Position numbers and translations under genes: made by a program. This document shows, piece after piece, positions 34,272-44,095 of a stretch of 64,000 bases of DNA. The stretch is from an uncultured Lysobacteraceae bacterium (GTDB lineage Bacteria > Pseudomonadota > Gammaproteobacteria > Xanthomonadales > Xanthomonadaceae): the NCBI GenBank assembly GCA_902825775.1, contig CADECF010000003.1:235800-299799 (forward strand). Reading direction: 5' to 3'. The notes under the pieces are model-generated. The model was not told where the DNA came from. It was given only the letters and a program-made list of their open reading frames with translations, and did not search any database. Position 1 is the stretch's first letter. Every line of letters starts with the position of its first letter.

Positions 34272-34283
34272 TAGATCGATCTA
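34272..34283. promoter_or_regulatory. Candidate LacI-type operator 1 before the GH92 gene
   Basis: TAGATCGATCTA is a perfect 12-base palindrome with a central CG, as in LacI-family operators. It lies 59 bases before the GH92 ATG, and a LacI-family gene is two genes downstream. Confidence 0.45.
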
Positions 34284-34286
34284 GAC

Positions 34287-34300
34287 CGTCGATTTCGACG
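34287..34300. promoter_or_regulatory. Candidate operator 2 before the GH92 gene
   Basis: CGTCGATTTCGACG is an inverted repeat with six-base arms and a two-base centre, four bases after the first palindrome. It could be a second operator site or part of the same control region. Confidence 0.3.
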
Positions 34301-34341
34301 TTTCCACGTCTCCCGTCTGCGACACGCCCGGATAGCCGCCC

Positions 34342-36774
34342 ATGCGTCAACAGCTAGTGCCGTGGTACCGCAAGCGCGCGCATCACATTCTGCTGACCGC
34401 ATGTGCGGTCTTGATGACTTCATGCCCACCTGCGCTCGCCTCCGAAGACCTGGCCGCGCGCGTCAACACCTTCATCGGCAGCCAGGACGACGGCAATACC
34501 TTCCCCGGCGCGTCGGCCCCGTTCGGCATGATCCAGGTCAGCCCGATCGGCACGCACTATTCGGGATGGCGTTACGACGATCCCAAGATCCGCGGTTTCG
34601 GCCATTTCTTCCTGTCCGGTGCCGGTTGCTGGGAGCAGGGCGGGCAGGTGTCGGTCTTGCCGGTGACCGGAAAGATCGGTCCGGGCGCCGCGTTCGACAC
34701 GAACAAGACGGAAAGCTTCGACCAGAAGACCTACGCATCGGCCTACAGCCATGACGGCGAAGTCGGGCAGGCCGGCTACTACAAAGTGCGTCTGACCGAT
34801 TACGGCGGCATCGATGCCGAAACCACCGCGTTGACCCGCGCTGCGGCAGAGCGCTACACGTTTTACGGCGGCAAACAGGGCCACATCCTCGTCAATCTGG
34901 GCCAAGCCAACGAACGCCATCGGGTGATGCGCAGCGCATTGCGCATCGTCGGCGACCGCAGCGTGGAAGGCGAAGTGGAAACGCTCAGCTTCTGCGGCGG
35001 CACGCGCTATACGACCTGGTTCCGGTTGCGGTTCGACCGGCCTTTCAAAGGCCATGGCACCTGGAATAACGCCGGAGGCAAGCCGGATTCGCGCGAAAGC
35101 AGTGCGGGCGAGGCGGCCAACGGCGCATGGCTGACCTTCGATCTGGGCAAATCGAAAGCGGTGACCATCGTCAGCGCGGTGTCGCATGTCGATGCGGCAG
35201 GCGCACGCAACAATCTGCAATCCGAAGGCATGCTGGGCAAGCGACTGCTGCGCTTCGACGAAATGAAACAGCGCGCGCAGGACGTCTGGCGCAAGGAATT
35301 GGCCACCGTACGCATCGACGGCGGCAACGCCGACGACCGCGCCGTGTTCTATACCGCGTTGTACCACGCGTTGCTGCAACCGCTGACCGGCAACGATGCC
35401 GACGGCCGTTATCGCGGTTGGGACGACCGCATCCACCGTGCGGACGGCTGGACCTACTACGAATTCTTCTCGCTGTGGGACACCTATCGCACCCAGAACC
35501 AGCTGCTGGCGATGTTGCGCCCGCATCGCGCACGCGATATCGCCGCTTCGGTGTTGAAAATCGACGAACAAGCCGGCTGGCTGCCGCGCTGGGGCTACGC
35601 CAACTACGAAACCAACATCATGACCGGCGACCCGGCGACGCCGTTCCTAGCCGACCTGTGGCGCTTCGGCGCGCTCGAAGGTCGCGAGCGAGAAGCCTAT
35701 GCAGCGTTGAAGCAGAACGCGGATGGCTTGCCGCCTGCGGCCTCGAGGATGGCGGGGCGCTCGGGCAACGAGAGCTATCTCAAGCAAGGCTTCGTTCAAT
35801 ACGACAAGACCTTCAAACCCAAGGGCATGGACGTCGATCCGCATCACGGCGGCTCGGCCACCTTCGAATACGCGTTGGCGGATTGCGCGCTGTCGCAAGT
35901 GGCGCAAGGTTTGGGCGAAACAGCCGACGCGGCCCGCTACCGCGAACGCGGCCGCAACTGGCACAAGCTCTGGGACGCGAGCGTGCGCGACAAGCAACGC
36001 GGCTACGCCGGTTTTCCACGGCCGCGCACGCTCGACGGCAAGTGGTACGCGCCCACGGAAGGCGCCTACAGTCCGGCGTCCGATCACGGCTTCCACGAAG
36101 GCACCGCCTGGCAATATCAATGGCTGGTGCAGCAGGACGTGCCGGGTTTGGTGCAAGCGATGGGCGGCAAGGCCAAAGCCATAGCGCGTTTGGATACGTT
36201 TTTCGCTTACGGCGATCTGCTCGCCAATCCATCGACCGCCGCGCGCAAGGACTGGGTGGTCGGACCTTACAGCTACTACAACCAATATCGCTACAACCCC
36301 AACAACGAACCCGATCTGCACGCGCCGTGGATGTACACGCTGATCGGCGAACCGTGGAAGACGTCCACCGTGCTTCGCGCAGCGCAGGGCTTGTTCGCCA
36401 ATGCGCCCAACGGCGTCACCGGCAACGACGATTTGGGGACGATGTCGGCCTGGTATCTGTTCAGCGCGATCGGCCTGTATCCGGCCGTGCCCGGCACGGG
36501 CCAGTTGCTGCTGCATACGCCGCGTTTCGCAGCCATAGAACTGGATCTGGGCGAGGGCAAGACGCTGCGGATCCAGGCGCCGGGCGCCGGCGACGGCATG
36601 CGTTACGTGACCGGCGTGCGTATCGGCGGCGAATCGAGCGACCGCGTTTGGGTGGACTGGCGGCAAATTCGCGATGGCGGCACGGTCGCATTCGATCTGG
36701 GCGCGACGGCAGGCGCAGCCTGGGGAACGCGCCCGGCGGATCTGCCGGTATCGCCCTGCGCGGCCGCGCGTTGA
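34342..36774 (+). CDS. GH92 family exo-alpha-mannosidase
   Basis: GH92 enzymes are calcium-dependent exo-mannosidases that trim alpha-mannosyl residues of N-glycans or mannans, often alpha-1,2. The 810-residue protein has an N-terminal export signal (hydrophobic 12-31, then ALAS), then the GH92 N-terminal part (VNTFIGSQDDGNTFPGASAP, HYSGWRYDDPKIRGFGHFFL) and catalytic domain (GGSATFEYALADCALSQVA, NNEPDLHAPWMYTLIGEPWK, GNDDLGTMSAWYLFSAIGLY). LMTSC could also be read as a lipobox, making it a surface lipoprotein. Linkage specificity is not readable from sequence. Confidence 0.94.
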   Translation: MRQQLVPWYRKRAHHILLTACAVLMTSCPPALASEDLAARVNTFIGSQDDGNTFPGASAPFGMIQVSPIGTHYSGWRYDDPKIRGFGHFFLSGAGCWEQGGQVSVLPVTGKIGPGAAFDTNKTESFDQKTYASAYSHDGEVGQAGYYKVRLTDYGGIDAETTALTRAAAERYTFYGGKQGHILVNLGQANERHRVMRSALRIVGDRSVEGEVETLSFCGGTRYTTWFRLRFDRPFKGHGTWNNAGGKPDSRESSAGEAANGAWLTFDLGKSKAVTIVSAVSHVDAAGARNNLQSEGMLGKRLLRFDEMKQRAQDVWRKELATVRIDGGNADDRAVFYTALYHALLQPLTGNDADGRYRGWDDRIHRADGWTYYEFFSLWDTYRTQNQLLAMLRPHRARDIAASVLKIDEQAGWLPRWGYANYETNIMTGDPATPFLADLWRFGALEGREREAYAALKQNADGLPPAASRMAGRSGNESYLKQGFVQYDKTFKPKGMDVDPHHGGSATFEYALADCALSQVAQGLGETADAARYRERGRNWHKLWDASVRDKQRGYAGFPRPRTLDGKWYAPTEGAYSPASDHGFHEGTAWQYQWLVQQDVPGLVQAMGGKAKAIARLDTFFAYGDLLANPSTAARKDWVVGPYSYYNQYRYNPNNEPDLHAPWMYTLIGEPWKTSTVLRAAQGLFANAPNGVTGNDDLGTMSAWYLFSAIGLYPAVPGTGQLLLHTPRFAAIELDLGEGKTLRIQAPGAGDGMRYVTGVRIGGESSDRVWVDWRQIRDGGTVAFDLGATAGAAWGTRPADLPVSPCAAAR

Positions 36775-36870
36775 GGCATGCGGCCATGCCCTTCGCCTGC
36801 CATCGCCCGCATCGTGCAATGATCCGCAGCGATACGAACCTTCGCGTACGCGCTTGGCGGTGACGAAGCG

Positions 36871-37920
36871 ATGACCGGATCGCGCAACGAACACAAAGCC
36901 GTGACCGTCACGGACATCGCCCGCGGCAGCGGCGTATCGCGCGCGACCGTGTCGCTGGTGTTGCGCGGCAGCCCGCTGGTGCACGCGGATACGCGCGCCA
37001 AGGTCGAGGCGGAACTCAAGCGCCAGGGCTACGTCTACAACCGCAGCGCAGCCAACTTGCGGCGCCGCACTTCGTCGACCGTGGCGCTGGTGATCAACGA
37101 CCTGTCCAACCCGTTCTTCGCAGAATTCGCCGCCGGCGTCGACGACGTGGTCGTAGCCGAAGGCTATGTCACCTTGCTCGGCAACACCGGCGAATCGCCC
37201 GAACGCGAGCAGGCGGTGCTGGCGTCGCTGATGGAACACCAACCCGCAGGCGTCATCCTGTCGCCGGCCGAGCATAGCGATGGCGAGCGATTGGAACGCG
37301 TGCTCGGCATGCAGGCGCCGGTGCTGGTGTTCAATCGCGAACTGCCCGGCGCGCACTGGGATTTCCTGGCGCTAGACAACCGCCGCGGCGCGCGGCTGGC
37401 GACCGAACATCTGCTGCAACTCGGGCATCGCCGCATCGCTTTCTTCGGCGGACACGCCGATTCCAGCTCATGCCGCGAGCGCCGCCTGGGTTATGCCGAT
37501 GCGATGGCTGCCGCCGGCATCGCGGTCGCGCCGGAATCCCTGATCGAAACCGCACCCACGCGCCTGGACGCGGCGACGCACAGCGACGCCTTGTTCGCGA
37601 ACGCGAGCGCCGCACCTACCGCGGCGGTTTGCTACAACGACACGGTCGCGCTCGGCCTGATGCTGGGCCTGGCAGCGCACGGCCGCCGGCCCGGCCACGA
37701 TTTCGCGCTGACCGGTTTCGACGATATTCCCGAAGCGGCACTCACCGTGCCCTCGCTGACCACCGTCGCGGTCGATCCGCGCGCGCGCGGCCGGCAGGCC
37801 GCCGAACTATTGCTGCAACGCATCCGCCAGCGCGACCAGCCGGCGCAACAAACGGTCGCGCCGGTGCGGTTGCTGGTGCGGGCGAGCAGTTGTCCTCCTC
37901 CCAATCGAGACGGCGCATGA
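36871..37920 (+). CDS. LacI-family transcriptional regulator
   Basis: The 349-residue repressor has an N-terminal HTH (VTVTDIARGSGVSRATVSLV, residues about 10-30), a hinge helix region and a periplasmic-binding-like sugar domain (VALVINDLSNPFFAEFAAGV, DNRRGARLATEHLLQLGHRR, GFDDIPEAALTVPSLTTV). It likely senses a mannose-derived sugar and represses this locus. The transporter start overlaps its stop (ATGA), so it is co-transcribed with the sugar catabolic genes. Palindromes at 34272-34300 are candidate targets. Confidence 0.94.
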   Translation: MTGSRNEHKAVTVTDIARGSGVSRATVSLVLRGSPLVHADTRAKVEAELKRQGYVYNRSAANLRRRTSSTVALVINDLSNPFFAEFAAGVDDVVVAEGYVTLLGNTGESPEREQAVLASLMEHQPAGVILSPAEHSDGERLERVLGMQAPVLVFNRELPGAHWDFLALDNRRGARLATEHLLQLGHRRIAFFGGHADSSSCRERRLGYADAMAAAGIAVAPESLIETAPTRLDAATHSDALFANASAAPTAAVCYNDTVALGLMLGLAAHGRRPGHDFALTGFDDIPEAALTVPSLTTVAVDPRARGRQAAELLLQRIRQRDQPAQQTVAPVRLLVRASSCPPPNRDGA

Positions 37921-39242
37921 CCGGAACCGGTATTCCACCCTCGTCCACGGAACGCTCGGCGAATTCGACCGCCGGCGCGAAACCCACCGTCGATACCCGC
38001 GTGGCTTTTGCGGCGGTAACCGCGATTTTCTTCATGTGGGGTTTCCTCACCGCGCTCAACGATGTGCTGATCCCGCATCTGAAAGCCGTGTTCGAACTCG
38101 ACTGGACGCGCACGATGCTGATCCAGTTCACGTTCTTCGGCGCCTATTTCGTGATGTCGGTGCCCGCGGGGTGGGTGGTGGACCGGGTCGGCTACAAGCT
38201 CGGCATCGTGATCGGCCTGGTAGTGGCCGGCTGCGGTGCGTTGCTATTCCTGCCGGCCGCGCAGATCCAGTGGTACTACTTGTTTCTGGGCGCGCTTTTT
38301 ATCCTCGCCAGCGGCATCACGCTGCTGCAGGTTTCCGCCAATCCTTACGTCAGCCTGCTTGGCGATCCGGGTCGCGCCGCCAGCCGCTTGAATCTCGCTC
38401 AGGCGCTGAATTCGCTGGGCCATACGACCGCGCCGTGGGTCGGCGGCATGTTGATCCTCGCGACCGCCGTGCTGAGCGCCGAACAGCTCGCGGCGCTCTC
38501 CCAGCAGCAGCAACAGGCCTACCAATTGGCGCAGGCCCAATCCGTGCAGATTCCCTACCTCGGATTGGCACTGGCGCTGTTCGTGCTGGCGGTGATCGTG
38601 TTCGTACTGCGCTTGCCCGCGTTGACCGAGGCGACCGAGCGCGCCGAACGGCGCCGCCACACGTTCTCCGAGGTGTTGCGCATCCCGCACGTGCGTTGGG
38701 GCGTGCTGGCGATCTTCGTCTATGTCGGCGCGGAAGTCGCTATCGGCAGCTTCCTGATCAACTACATCGCGCAAGCCGATGTCGGTGCGATGAGCGAAGC
38801 CAGCGCGGCCAAGTACGTGTCGTTCTATTGGGGCGGGGCGATGGTCGGCCGTTTCGTCGGTTCGGCGTTGTTGTTGCGGGTGAGCGCGCGCCGGCTGTTG
38901 GCCTTGTATGCGGCCATCGCCTGCGTCTTGTTGTTGACCACGGTGTCCAGCCATGGACAGGTGGCGATGTGGAGCGTGATCTCCATCGGCCTGTTCAATT
39001 CGATCATGTTCCCGACGATCTTCACGCTGGGCATCGAGCGTCTCGGTCCGATGACCGAGAAAGCCTCCAGCTTGCTGGTGATGGCGATCGTCGGCGGCGC
39101 CGTTGTGCCGCTGGCGCAAGGCTTCCTGGCCGATCGCGTGGGCGTGCAAGCCGCGTTCGCGCTGCCGCTGATCTGCTATGCGTACATCATCTGGTACGGC
39201 CTTTACGGTTCGCGACTGGCGCCGGAGGCGCCCGAGGCATGA
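37917..39242 (+). CDS. FucP-type MFS sugar transporter
   Basis: The 441-residue protein has about twelve membrane segments and belongs to the FucP/glucose-galactose:H+ symporter group. Seen are FFMWGFLTALNDVLIPHLK, FFGAYFVMSVPAGWVVDRVG, and ASGITLLQVSANPYVSLLG, all typical. It should import a monosaccharide such as mannose, fucose or glucose across the inner membrane. The position between the LacI regulator and a fructokinase/isomerase pair favours mannose or fructose. It overlaps both neighbours by four bases. Confidence 0.92.
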   Translation: MTGTGIPPSSTERSANSTAGAKPTVDTRVAFAAVTAIFFMWGFLTALNDVLIPHLKAVFELDWTRTMLIQFTFFGAYFVMSVPAGWVVDRVGYKLGIVIGLVVAGCGALLFLPAAQIQWYYLFLGALFILASGITLLQVSANPYVSLLGDPGRAASRLNLAQALNSLGHTTAPWVGGMLILATAVLSAEQLAALSQQQQQAYQLAQAQSVQIPYLGLALALFVLAVIVFVLRLPALTEATERAERRRHTFSEVLRIPHVRWGVLAIFVYVGAEVAIGSFLINYIAQADVGAMSEASAAKYVSFYWGGAMVGRFVGSALLLRVSARRLLALYAAIACVLLLTTVSSHGQVAMWSVISIGLFNSIMFPTIFTLGIERLGPMTEKASSLLVMAIVGGAVVPLAQGFLADRVGVQAAFALPLICYAYIIWYGLYGSRLAPEAPEA

Positions 39243-40228
39243 CCCAGGCCAGGACGATCGTCTGTTTCGGCGAAGCCCTGATCGATTTTCTCGCGCAGCC
39301 GCCGCAAACGGCGGGCGTGCCACGCGCGTTCCTGCAGTTCGCCGGCGGCGCGCCGGCCAATGTGGCTGTCGCGGTCGCTCACCTGGGCGGGGACGCGCAA
39401 TTCGTCGGCATGATCGGTGCGGACATGTTCGGCGATTTCCTGCTCGACAGCCTGCGCGAAGCCGGCGTAGGCACCGATTTCGTGGCGCGTACCGATCGCG
39501 CGAATACCGCGCTCGCCTTCGTCGCATTGGATGCGGAAGGCGAGCGCAGCTTCAGTTTCTATCGTCCGCCGTCCGCCGATTTGTTGTTCCGAGTCGACGA
39601 CCTCGACCCGAAGTGTTTCAGCGACGCCGCCGCATTTCACGTCTGCTCGAACAGCCTGACCGAAACGGGAATTGCCGAGGCGACGTTGGCGGGCATGCGG
39701 CGCGCGCGCGAGGCGGAAACTTTGGTCAGCATGGATTTGAATCTGCGACCGGCATTGTGGGCGCGGGGCACGGATCCTTATCCGCGGCTTTGGAGCGCGT
39801 TGGAAGCCGCCGATCTGGTCAAGCTCGCCCGTTCGGAACTGGAATATCTGGCGGCGCCGTTGAATGGCGGCGAACAAGCGGTGTTGGCGCGCTTATGGCG
39901 CGGCCGCGCGCAAATCGTCCTCGTCACGGACGGCGCGGGCCCCATCCGCTGGTTCACTCGCCAGAGCGCCGGCGAAGTGGCTAGCTTCGACGTGGGTGCG
40001 GTGGACACCACCGCGGCCGGAGATGCGTTCGTCGGGGGCCTGCTTTTCAGCCTCGCGCAGCACGGCATCGATGGCGCGAAACTCATCGATTTCCTGAGCG
40101 ACACCGCGGCCCTGACCGACGCGCTGCGCTTCGCGGCTGCCGTCGGCGGCCTCGCCGTGACCCGCCATGGCGCTTTCGCCGCGATGCCGCGGCTTCCCGA
40201 TGTCCAAGCTTTGCTGGCGACCGCATGA
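39239..40228 (+). CDS. PfkB-family carbohydrate kinase, probable fructokinase
   Basis: The 329-residue ribokinase-like enzyme has FGEALIDFLAQP at the N-terminus, FAGGAPANVAVAVAHLGGDA (substrate-binding di-glycine) and the anion hole/catalytic base DTTAAGDAFVGGLLF near residue 260. The family includes fructokinases and 2-keto-3-deoxygluconate kinases. In this operon, directly before an AGE-type isomerase, phosphorylation of fructose to fructose-6-phosphate is the simplest role. ATGA overlaps exist at both ends. Confidence 0.9.
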   Translation: MTQARTIVCFGEALIDFLAQPPQTAGVPRAFLQFAGGAPANVAVAVAHLGGDAQFVGMIGADMFGDFLLDSLREAGVGTDFVARTDRANTALAFVALDAEGERSFSFYRPPSADLLFRVDDLDPKCFSDAAAFHVCSNSLTETGIAEATLAGMRRAREAETLVSMDLNLRPALWARGTDPYPRLWSALEAADLVKLARSELEYLAAPLNGGEQAVLARLWRGRAQIVLVTDGAGPIRWFTRQSAGEVASFDVGAVDTTAAGDAFVGGLLFSLAQHGIDGAKLIDFLSDTAALTDALRFAAAVGGLAVTRHGAFAAMPRLPDVQALLATA

Positions 40229-41427
40229 ATACGACCGACACGACTCCACCGCCCGATTTCCGTTCGCCGGCATTCCTGCGCGCGCACATCGCGCAGACCA
40301 TGGCGTTCTACCACCCGCGCGCCATCGACCCGGCAGGCGGTTTCTTCCACTATTTCCGCGACGACGGCAGCGTTTACGACGCCAGCCATCGGCACTTGGT
40401 CAGCAGCACCCGTTTCGTCTTCAACTATGCGATGGCCTATCGCGAGTTCGGCAACGACGAATATCTCGATGCGACGCGGCACGGGTTGGACTATCTGCGC
40501 CAGGCGCATCGCGATCCGGCGACCGCCGGTTATGCCTGGACGCTGCGCGACGGCGTTCCGGAAGACCGTACCCACCACTGCTACGGCGTCGCCTTCGTGC
40601 TGCTCGCCTATTCCACTGCGTTGAAGGTTGGCATCGAAGAAGCGCGAGCGTGGATGGACGAGACCTGGCGCTTGCTCGAAGCGCGTTTCTGGGAACCGGA
40701 AGCAGGCCTGTACAAGGACGAAGCCGACGCGGATTGGAATTTCTCAGCCTATCGCGGCCAAAACGCCAATATGCACATGTGCGAGGCGATGTTGGCGGCG
40801 TATGAAGCCAGCGGGGAGCGTCGTTACCTGGATCGCGCGCTGCGATTGGCCGACGGCATGACGCGTCGCCAGGCCGCCAAGGCCGATGGACTGGTCTGGG
40901 AACATTACGATCGCGAATGGAATATCGACTGGGATTACAACCGCGACAATCCCAAGCACCTGTTCCGGCCGTGGGGCTTCCAGCCGGGCCATCAGACCGA
41001 ATGGGCCAAGCTTCTGTTGATACTGGATCGCCATATCGAAGCCGATTGGCTGCTGCCGACCGCGCGGCATCTTTTCGATACGGCGCTGGCGCGTGCCTGG
41101 GATGAGCGTCGCGGCGGCATGTATTACGGCTTCGCGCCGGACGGAAGCGTCTGCGACGACGACAAGTATTTCTGGGTGCAGGCCGAATCGCTGGCCGCAG
41201 CGGCTCTGCTCGCTTCTCGCACCGGCGATGCGCAGTATTGGGGATGGTACGAACGGCTGTGGGCGTATTCGTGGAAGCACTTCGTCGACCACCGCTACGG
41301 CGCCTGGTATCGCATCCTCGACGCCGATAACCGCAAATACAGCGACGAGAAAAGTCCAGCGGGCAAGACCGACTACCACACGATGGGCGCATGCTACGAA
41401 GTGCTGAATGTGCTGCGTATCCCTTAA
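40225..41427 (+). CDS. AGE-family sugar epimerase/isomerase, probable mannose isomerase
   Basis: The 400-residue alpha/alpha-barrel protein matches the N-acylglucosamine 2-epimerase superfamily. Seen are GGFFHYFRDDGSVYD, RHLVSSTRFVFNYAMAY, HHCYGVAFVLLAYSTALK, ANMHMCEAMLAAYEASGE and DNPKHLFRPWGFQPGHQTEW, with the conserved histidines and arginine of mannose isomerases (YihS/ManI-like). Converting mannose to fructose fits the adjacent fructokinase. GlcNAc 2-epimerase activity cannot be excluded, since aspartylglucosaminidase releases GlcNAc. Confidence 0.88.
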   Translation: MNTTDTTPPPDFRSPAFLRAHIAQTMAFYHPRAIDPAGGFFHYFRDDGSVYDASHRHLVSSTRFVFNYAMAYREFGNDEYLDATRHGLDYLRQAHRDPATAGYAWTLRDGVPEDRTHHCYGVAFVLLAYSTALKVGIEEARAWMDETWRLLEARFWEPEAGLYKDEADADWNFSAYRGQNANMHMCEAMLAAYEASGERRYLDRALRLADGMTRRQAAKADGLVWEHYDREWNIDWDYNRDNPKHLFRPWGFQPGHQTEWAKLLLILDRHIEADWLLPTARHLFDTALARAWDERRGGMYYGFAPDGSVCDDDKYFWVQAESLAAAALLASRTGDAQYWGWYERLWAYSWKHFVDHRYGAWYRILDADNRKYSDEKSPAGKTDYHTMGACYEVLNVLRIP

Positions 41428-41451
41428 CCGCCGCACGGGGGCCGATCTGCG

Positions 41452-44088
41452 ATGAAGGCGCCGCGACATACGTTGCGAACCTGCCTGGCGGCGATCGCGA
41501 TCGCATGGGCAACGCTCGCAACGGCTGCGTCCCTGGCATCGCGTGAGCTCCGCGACAGCTGGCAGTTCCGCTTGTCGCCGCACGATGCCGGGGCTTCCGC
41601 ACACGCATCGGCGACGAGCTGGCGTCCGGCGCGGGTCCCCGGCAACGTCCACACCGATTTGCTGGCCAATGGCCTGATCGCCGATCCGTACGTGGGTGCA
41701 GCCGAGGCAGAGCTGCAGTGGATCGGCCTCGCGGATTGGGAATACCGCACCCGTTTCGATGTGGACGCGGCCACATTGCGACGGCCGCATGCCGAGTTGG
41801 TGTTCGAAGGCCTGGACACCTTCGCCGACGTCTATTTCAATGGGGAAAAACTGCTCTCGGCCGATAACAGCCATCGTACTTGGCGCGTGCCGGTGCAAGG
41901 TCGGTTATCGGCAAGCGGCAACGAGCTGCGTGTCGTGTTCCATTCGCCGATACGGCGATTGTTGCCGCTAGTGCAGGCGATGCCGCACAAACTCGCGGGC
42001 AATTACCCGTCGCCCTTTGGCGACGAGCCGAAGGACGCGATGACCGCCAACTTCGCGCGCAAGCCCGGCTATCACTATGGCTGGGACTGGGGTCCGCGCT
42101 ACGTGACCGCAGGCATCTGGCGGCCCGTTCGGCTGGAGAGTTGGGATGGCTTGCGCATAGGCGATCTGCATATCAGACAGTCGAAAGTGAGCGGCGATGT
42201 CGCCGAGCTCGCCGCCGAATTGGAGATCGAAGCCGGGCATTCGCAAGAAGCCACCATCGAGATCGAATATCTCGGTCCCGATGGCGCCGCAGTGACTGCG
42301 GTGCGACAAAAGATGAAACTCGCAGCGGGCACTCATAAGGCCGTTTTGCCGGTAAGCATCGAACGTCCGCGACGCTGGTATCCCATCGGTTATGGCGAAC
42401 AGGTCTTGTACCGATTTACGGCACGCATCGCCGGCGACGATGGGGCGCAGGCGCAATCCAGCCGCCGTACCGGCTTGCGCAGCATCGAGTTGCGTCGCGA
42501 TCATGATCGCTGGGGTCGCGGCTTCGCCTTCGTGATCAACGGCATCCCCATTTTCGCCAAGGGCGCCAATGCGATCCCGTTCGACGCTTTTCCCGCTCGC
42601 GCGACGCAGGCGCAGGTGCGTCGTGTGCTCGAGTCCGCGCGCGATGCGCACATGAATATGATCCGAAATTGGGGCGGCGGCTATTACGAAAGCGACGAAT
42701 TCTTCGATTTGGCCGACGAACTGGGCCTGCTGGTCTGGCAGGACTTCATGTTCGGCGGCGGCATGCAGCCCGGTTACGACGCCGCATTCCGCGTGAACGT
42801 CCGCGCCGAAGCGCGCGGGCAGGTGCGGCGTCTGCGCAACCATCCGAGCATCGTGTTGTGGTGCGGCAACAACGAAGAAGAGACCGCGTGGAAGGACTGG
42901 GGAACCGGTAAGAAATTGACTGCGGAAAATCCTGCATTCGCAAGTAAGGTGTGGAACGGTTATGTGCAACTGTTCGGTAAGGATTTGCGCGAAATCGTGG
43001 CGGATGAGGGCGGCGGGGTGCCGTACTGGTCCAGTTCTCCCGGCAACGATCTGGATGGGCCCAGCAACGATTCCAACAGCGGCGACAAGCATTATTGGGC
43101 GGTATGGGCCGGCTCCGAACCGGTCGAGCGCTATCTCGACGAAACCCCGCGTTTCATGTCCGAGTACGGTTTGCAGGGTTGGCCGGCGATGTCCACCCTC
43201 CGCAGCTTCGCGAAACCGGAAGATCTGCGCATCGATTCGCCCGTGGTCCGGGCCCACCAGAAGTTCATGGCCGGAGACGGGAACCGGCGTCTGCTGCATT
43301 ACATCCGCGCAGACTACGGCGAACCGCGCGATTTCGAGCACTTCGTCTACCTGAGCCAGGTGATGCAGGCCGAAGGCATCGAACTGGCCGCCTTGCACCA
43401 TCGCGCTTCGCGCCCGCGCACGATGGGCTCGCTGTACTGGCAGCTCAACGATGTTTGGCCGGGCGCTTCGTGGTCGAGCATCGACTATTACGGTCGTTGG
43501 AAGCCGTTGCATTTCCATGCGCGGCGCTTCTTTGCCGATATCGCCGTCGCCGCCTTGCGTCGCGCAGGCGAAACGCAGGTCACGCTGATCTCGGACAAGA
43601 CAGTCCCGGTGGCGGCGGAATGGCGCCTGCGCGTGCTCGACTTCGACGGGAAGATGTATCGCGACGAGCGCAAACCGGTGGTATTGGCGCCGTTGGCGGC
43701 GATGCCGGTCGCGGCGTACAGCGATGCGGAATTGCTGCGAGGCGCGGATCCCACCCGCACCGCAGCCGTATTCGAGCTGTGGGCGGAAGGCGTCGCCGTG
43801 TCGCGCCGTATCGTCTATTTCGAAGCGCCCAAGGCGCTGGCATTGCCCGATCCCGGGCTGAAAGCGGCGCTGAAGCGCGATGGCGAGGGCTATCTTCTCG
43901 AATTGCGCGCCCGAGCTCTGGCTCGCGCGCTCTGGGTCGATTTCGGAAGTCTCGACGCCGAACTGTCGGACAACGCGCTGACCCTGCTGCCCGGAGAGAC
44001 CGTTGCGTTGCGGGTGCGATCCGGCGCGAGCCTGGCCGAACTGCGGCGCGCGATGGAATTACGTTGGTTAGGCACACAACTGAGGTGA
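41452..44088 (+). CDS. GH2 family beta-mannosidase
   Basis: This enzyme removes beta-linked mannose, for instance the core Man-beta-1,4-GlcNAc of N-glycans. The 878-residue protein has a signal peptide (cleavage near ALATAASLASR), an N-terminal sugar-binding domain (EYRTRFDVDAATLRRPHAEL), and the GH2 barrel with acid/base Glu475 in LWCGNNEEETAW and nucleophile Glu571 in MSEYGLQGWPAM. The WNRGGNYYxSDEF-like NWGGGYYESDEFFD is typical of beta-mannosidases. GH47 follows after 7 bases. Confidence 0.93.
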   Translation: MKAPRHTLRTCLAAIAIAWATLATAASLASRELRDSWQFRLSPHDAGASAHASATSWRPARVPGNVHTDLLANGLIADPYVGAAEAELQWIGLADWEYRTRFDVDAATLRRPHAELVFEGLDTFADVYFNGEKLLSADNSHRTWRVPVQGRLSASGNELRVVFHSPIRRLLPLVQAMPHKLAGNYPSPFGDEPKDAMTANFARKPGYHYGWDWGPRYVTAGIWRPVRLESWDGLRIGDLHIRQSKVSGDVAELAAELEIEAGHSQEATIEIEYLGPDGAAVTAVRQKMKLAAGTHKAVLPVSIERPRRWYPIGYGEQVLYRFTARIAGDDGAQAQSSRRTGLRSIELRRDHDRWGRGFAFVINGIPIFAKGANAIPFDAFPARATQAQVRRVLESARDAHMNMIRNWGGGYYESDEFFDLADELGLLVWQDFMFGGGMQPGYDAAFRVNVRAEARGQVRRLRNHPSIVLWCGNNEEETAWKDWGTGKKLTAENPAFASKVWNGYVQLFGKDLREIVADEGGGVPYWSSSPGNDLDGPSNDSNSGDKHYWAVWAGSEPVERYLDETPRFMSEYGLQGWPAMSTLRSFAKPEDLRIDSPVVRAHQKFMAGDGNRRLLHYIRADYGEPRDFEHFVYLSQVMQAEGIELAALHHRASRPRTMGSLYWQLNDVWPGASWSSIDYYGRWKPLHFHARRFFADIAVAALRRAGETQVTLISDKTVPVAAEWRLRVLDFDGKMYRDERKPVVLAPLAAMPVAAYSDAELLRGADPTRTAAVFELWAEGVAVSRRIVYFEAPKALALPDPGLKAALKRDGEGYLLELRARALARALWVDFGSLDAELSDNALTLLPGETVALRVRSGASLAELRRAMELRWLGTQLR

Positions 44089-44095
44089 TATTGCT

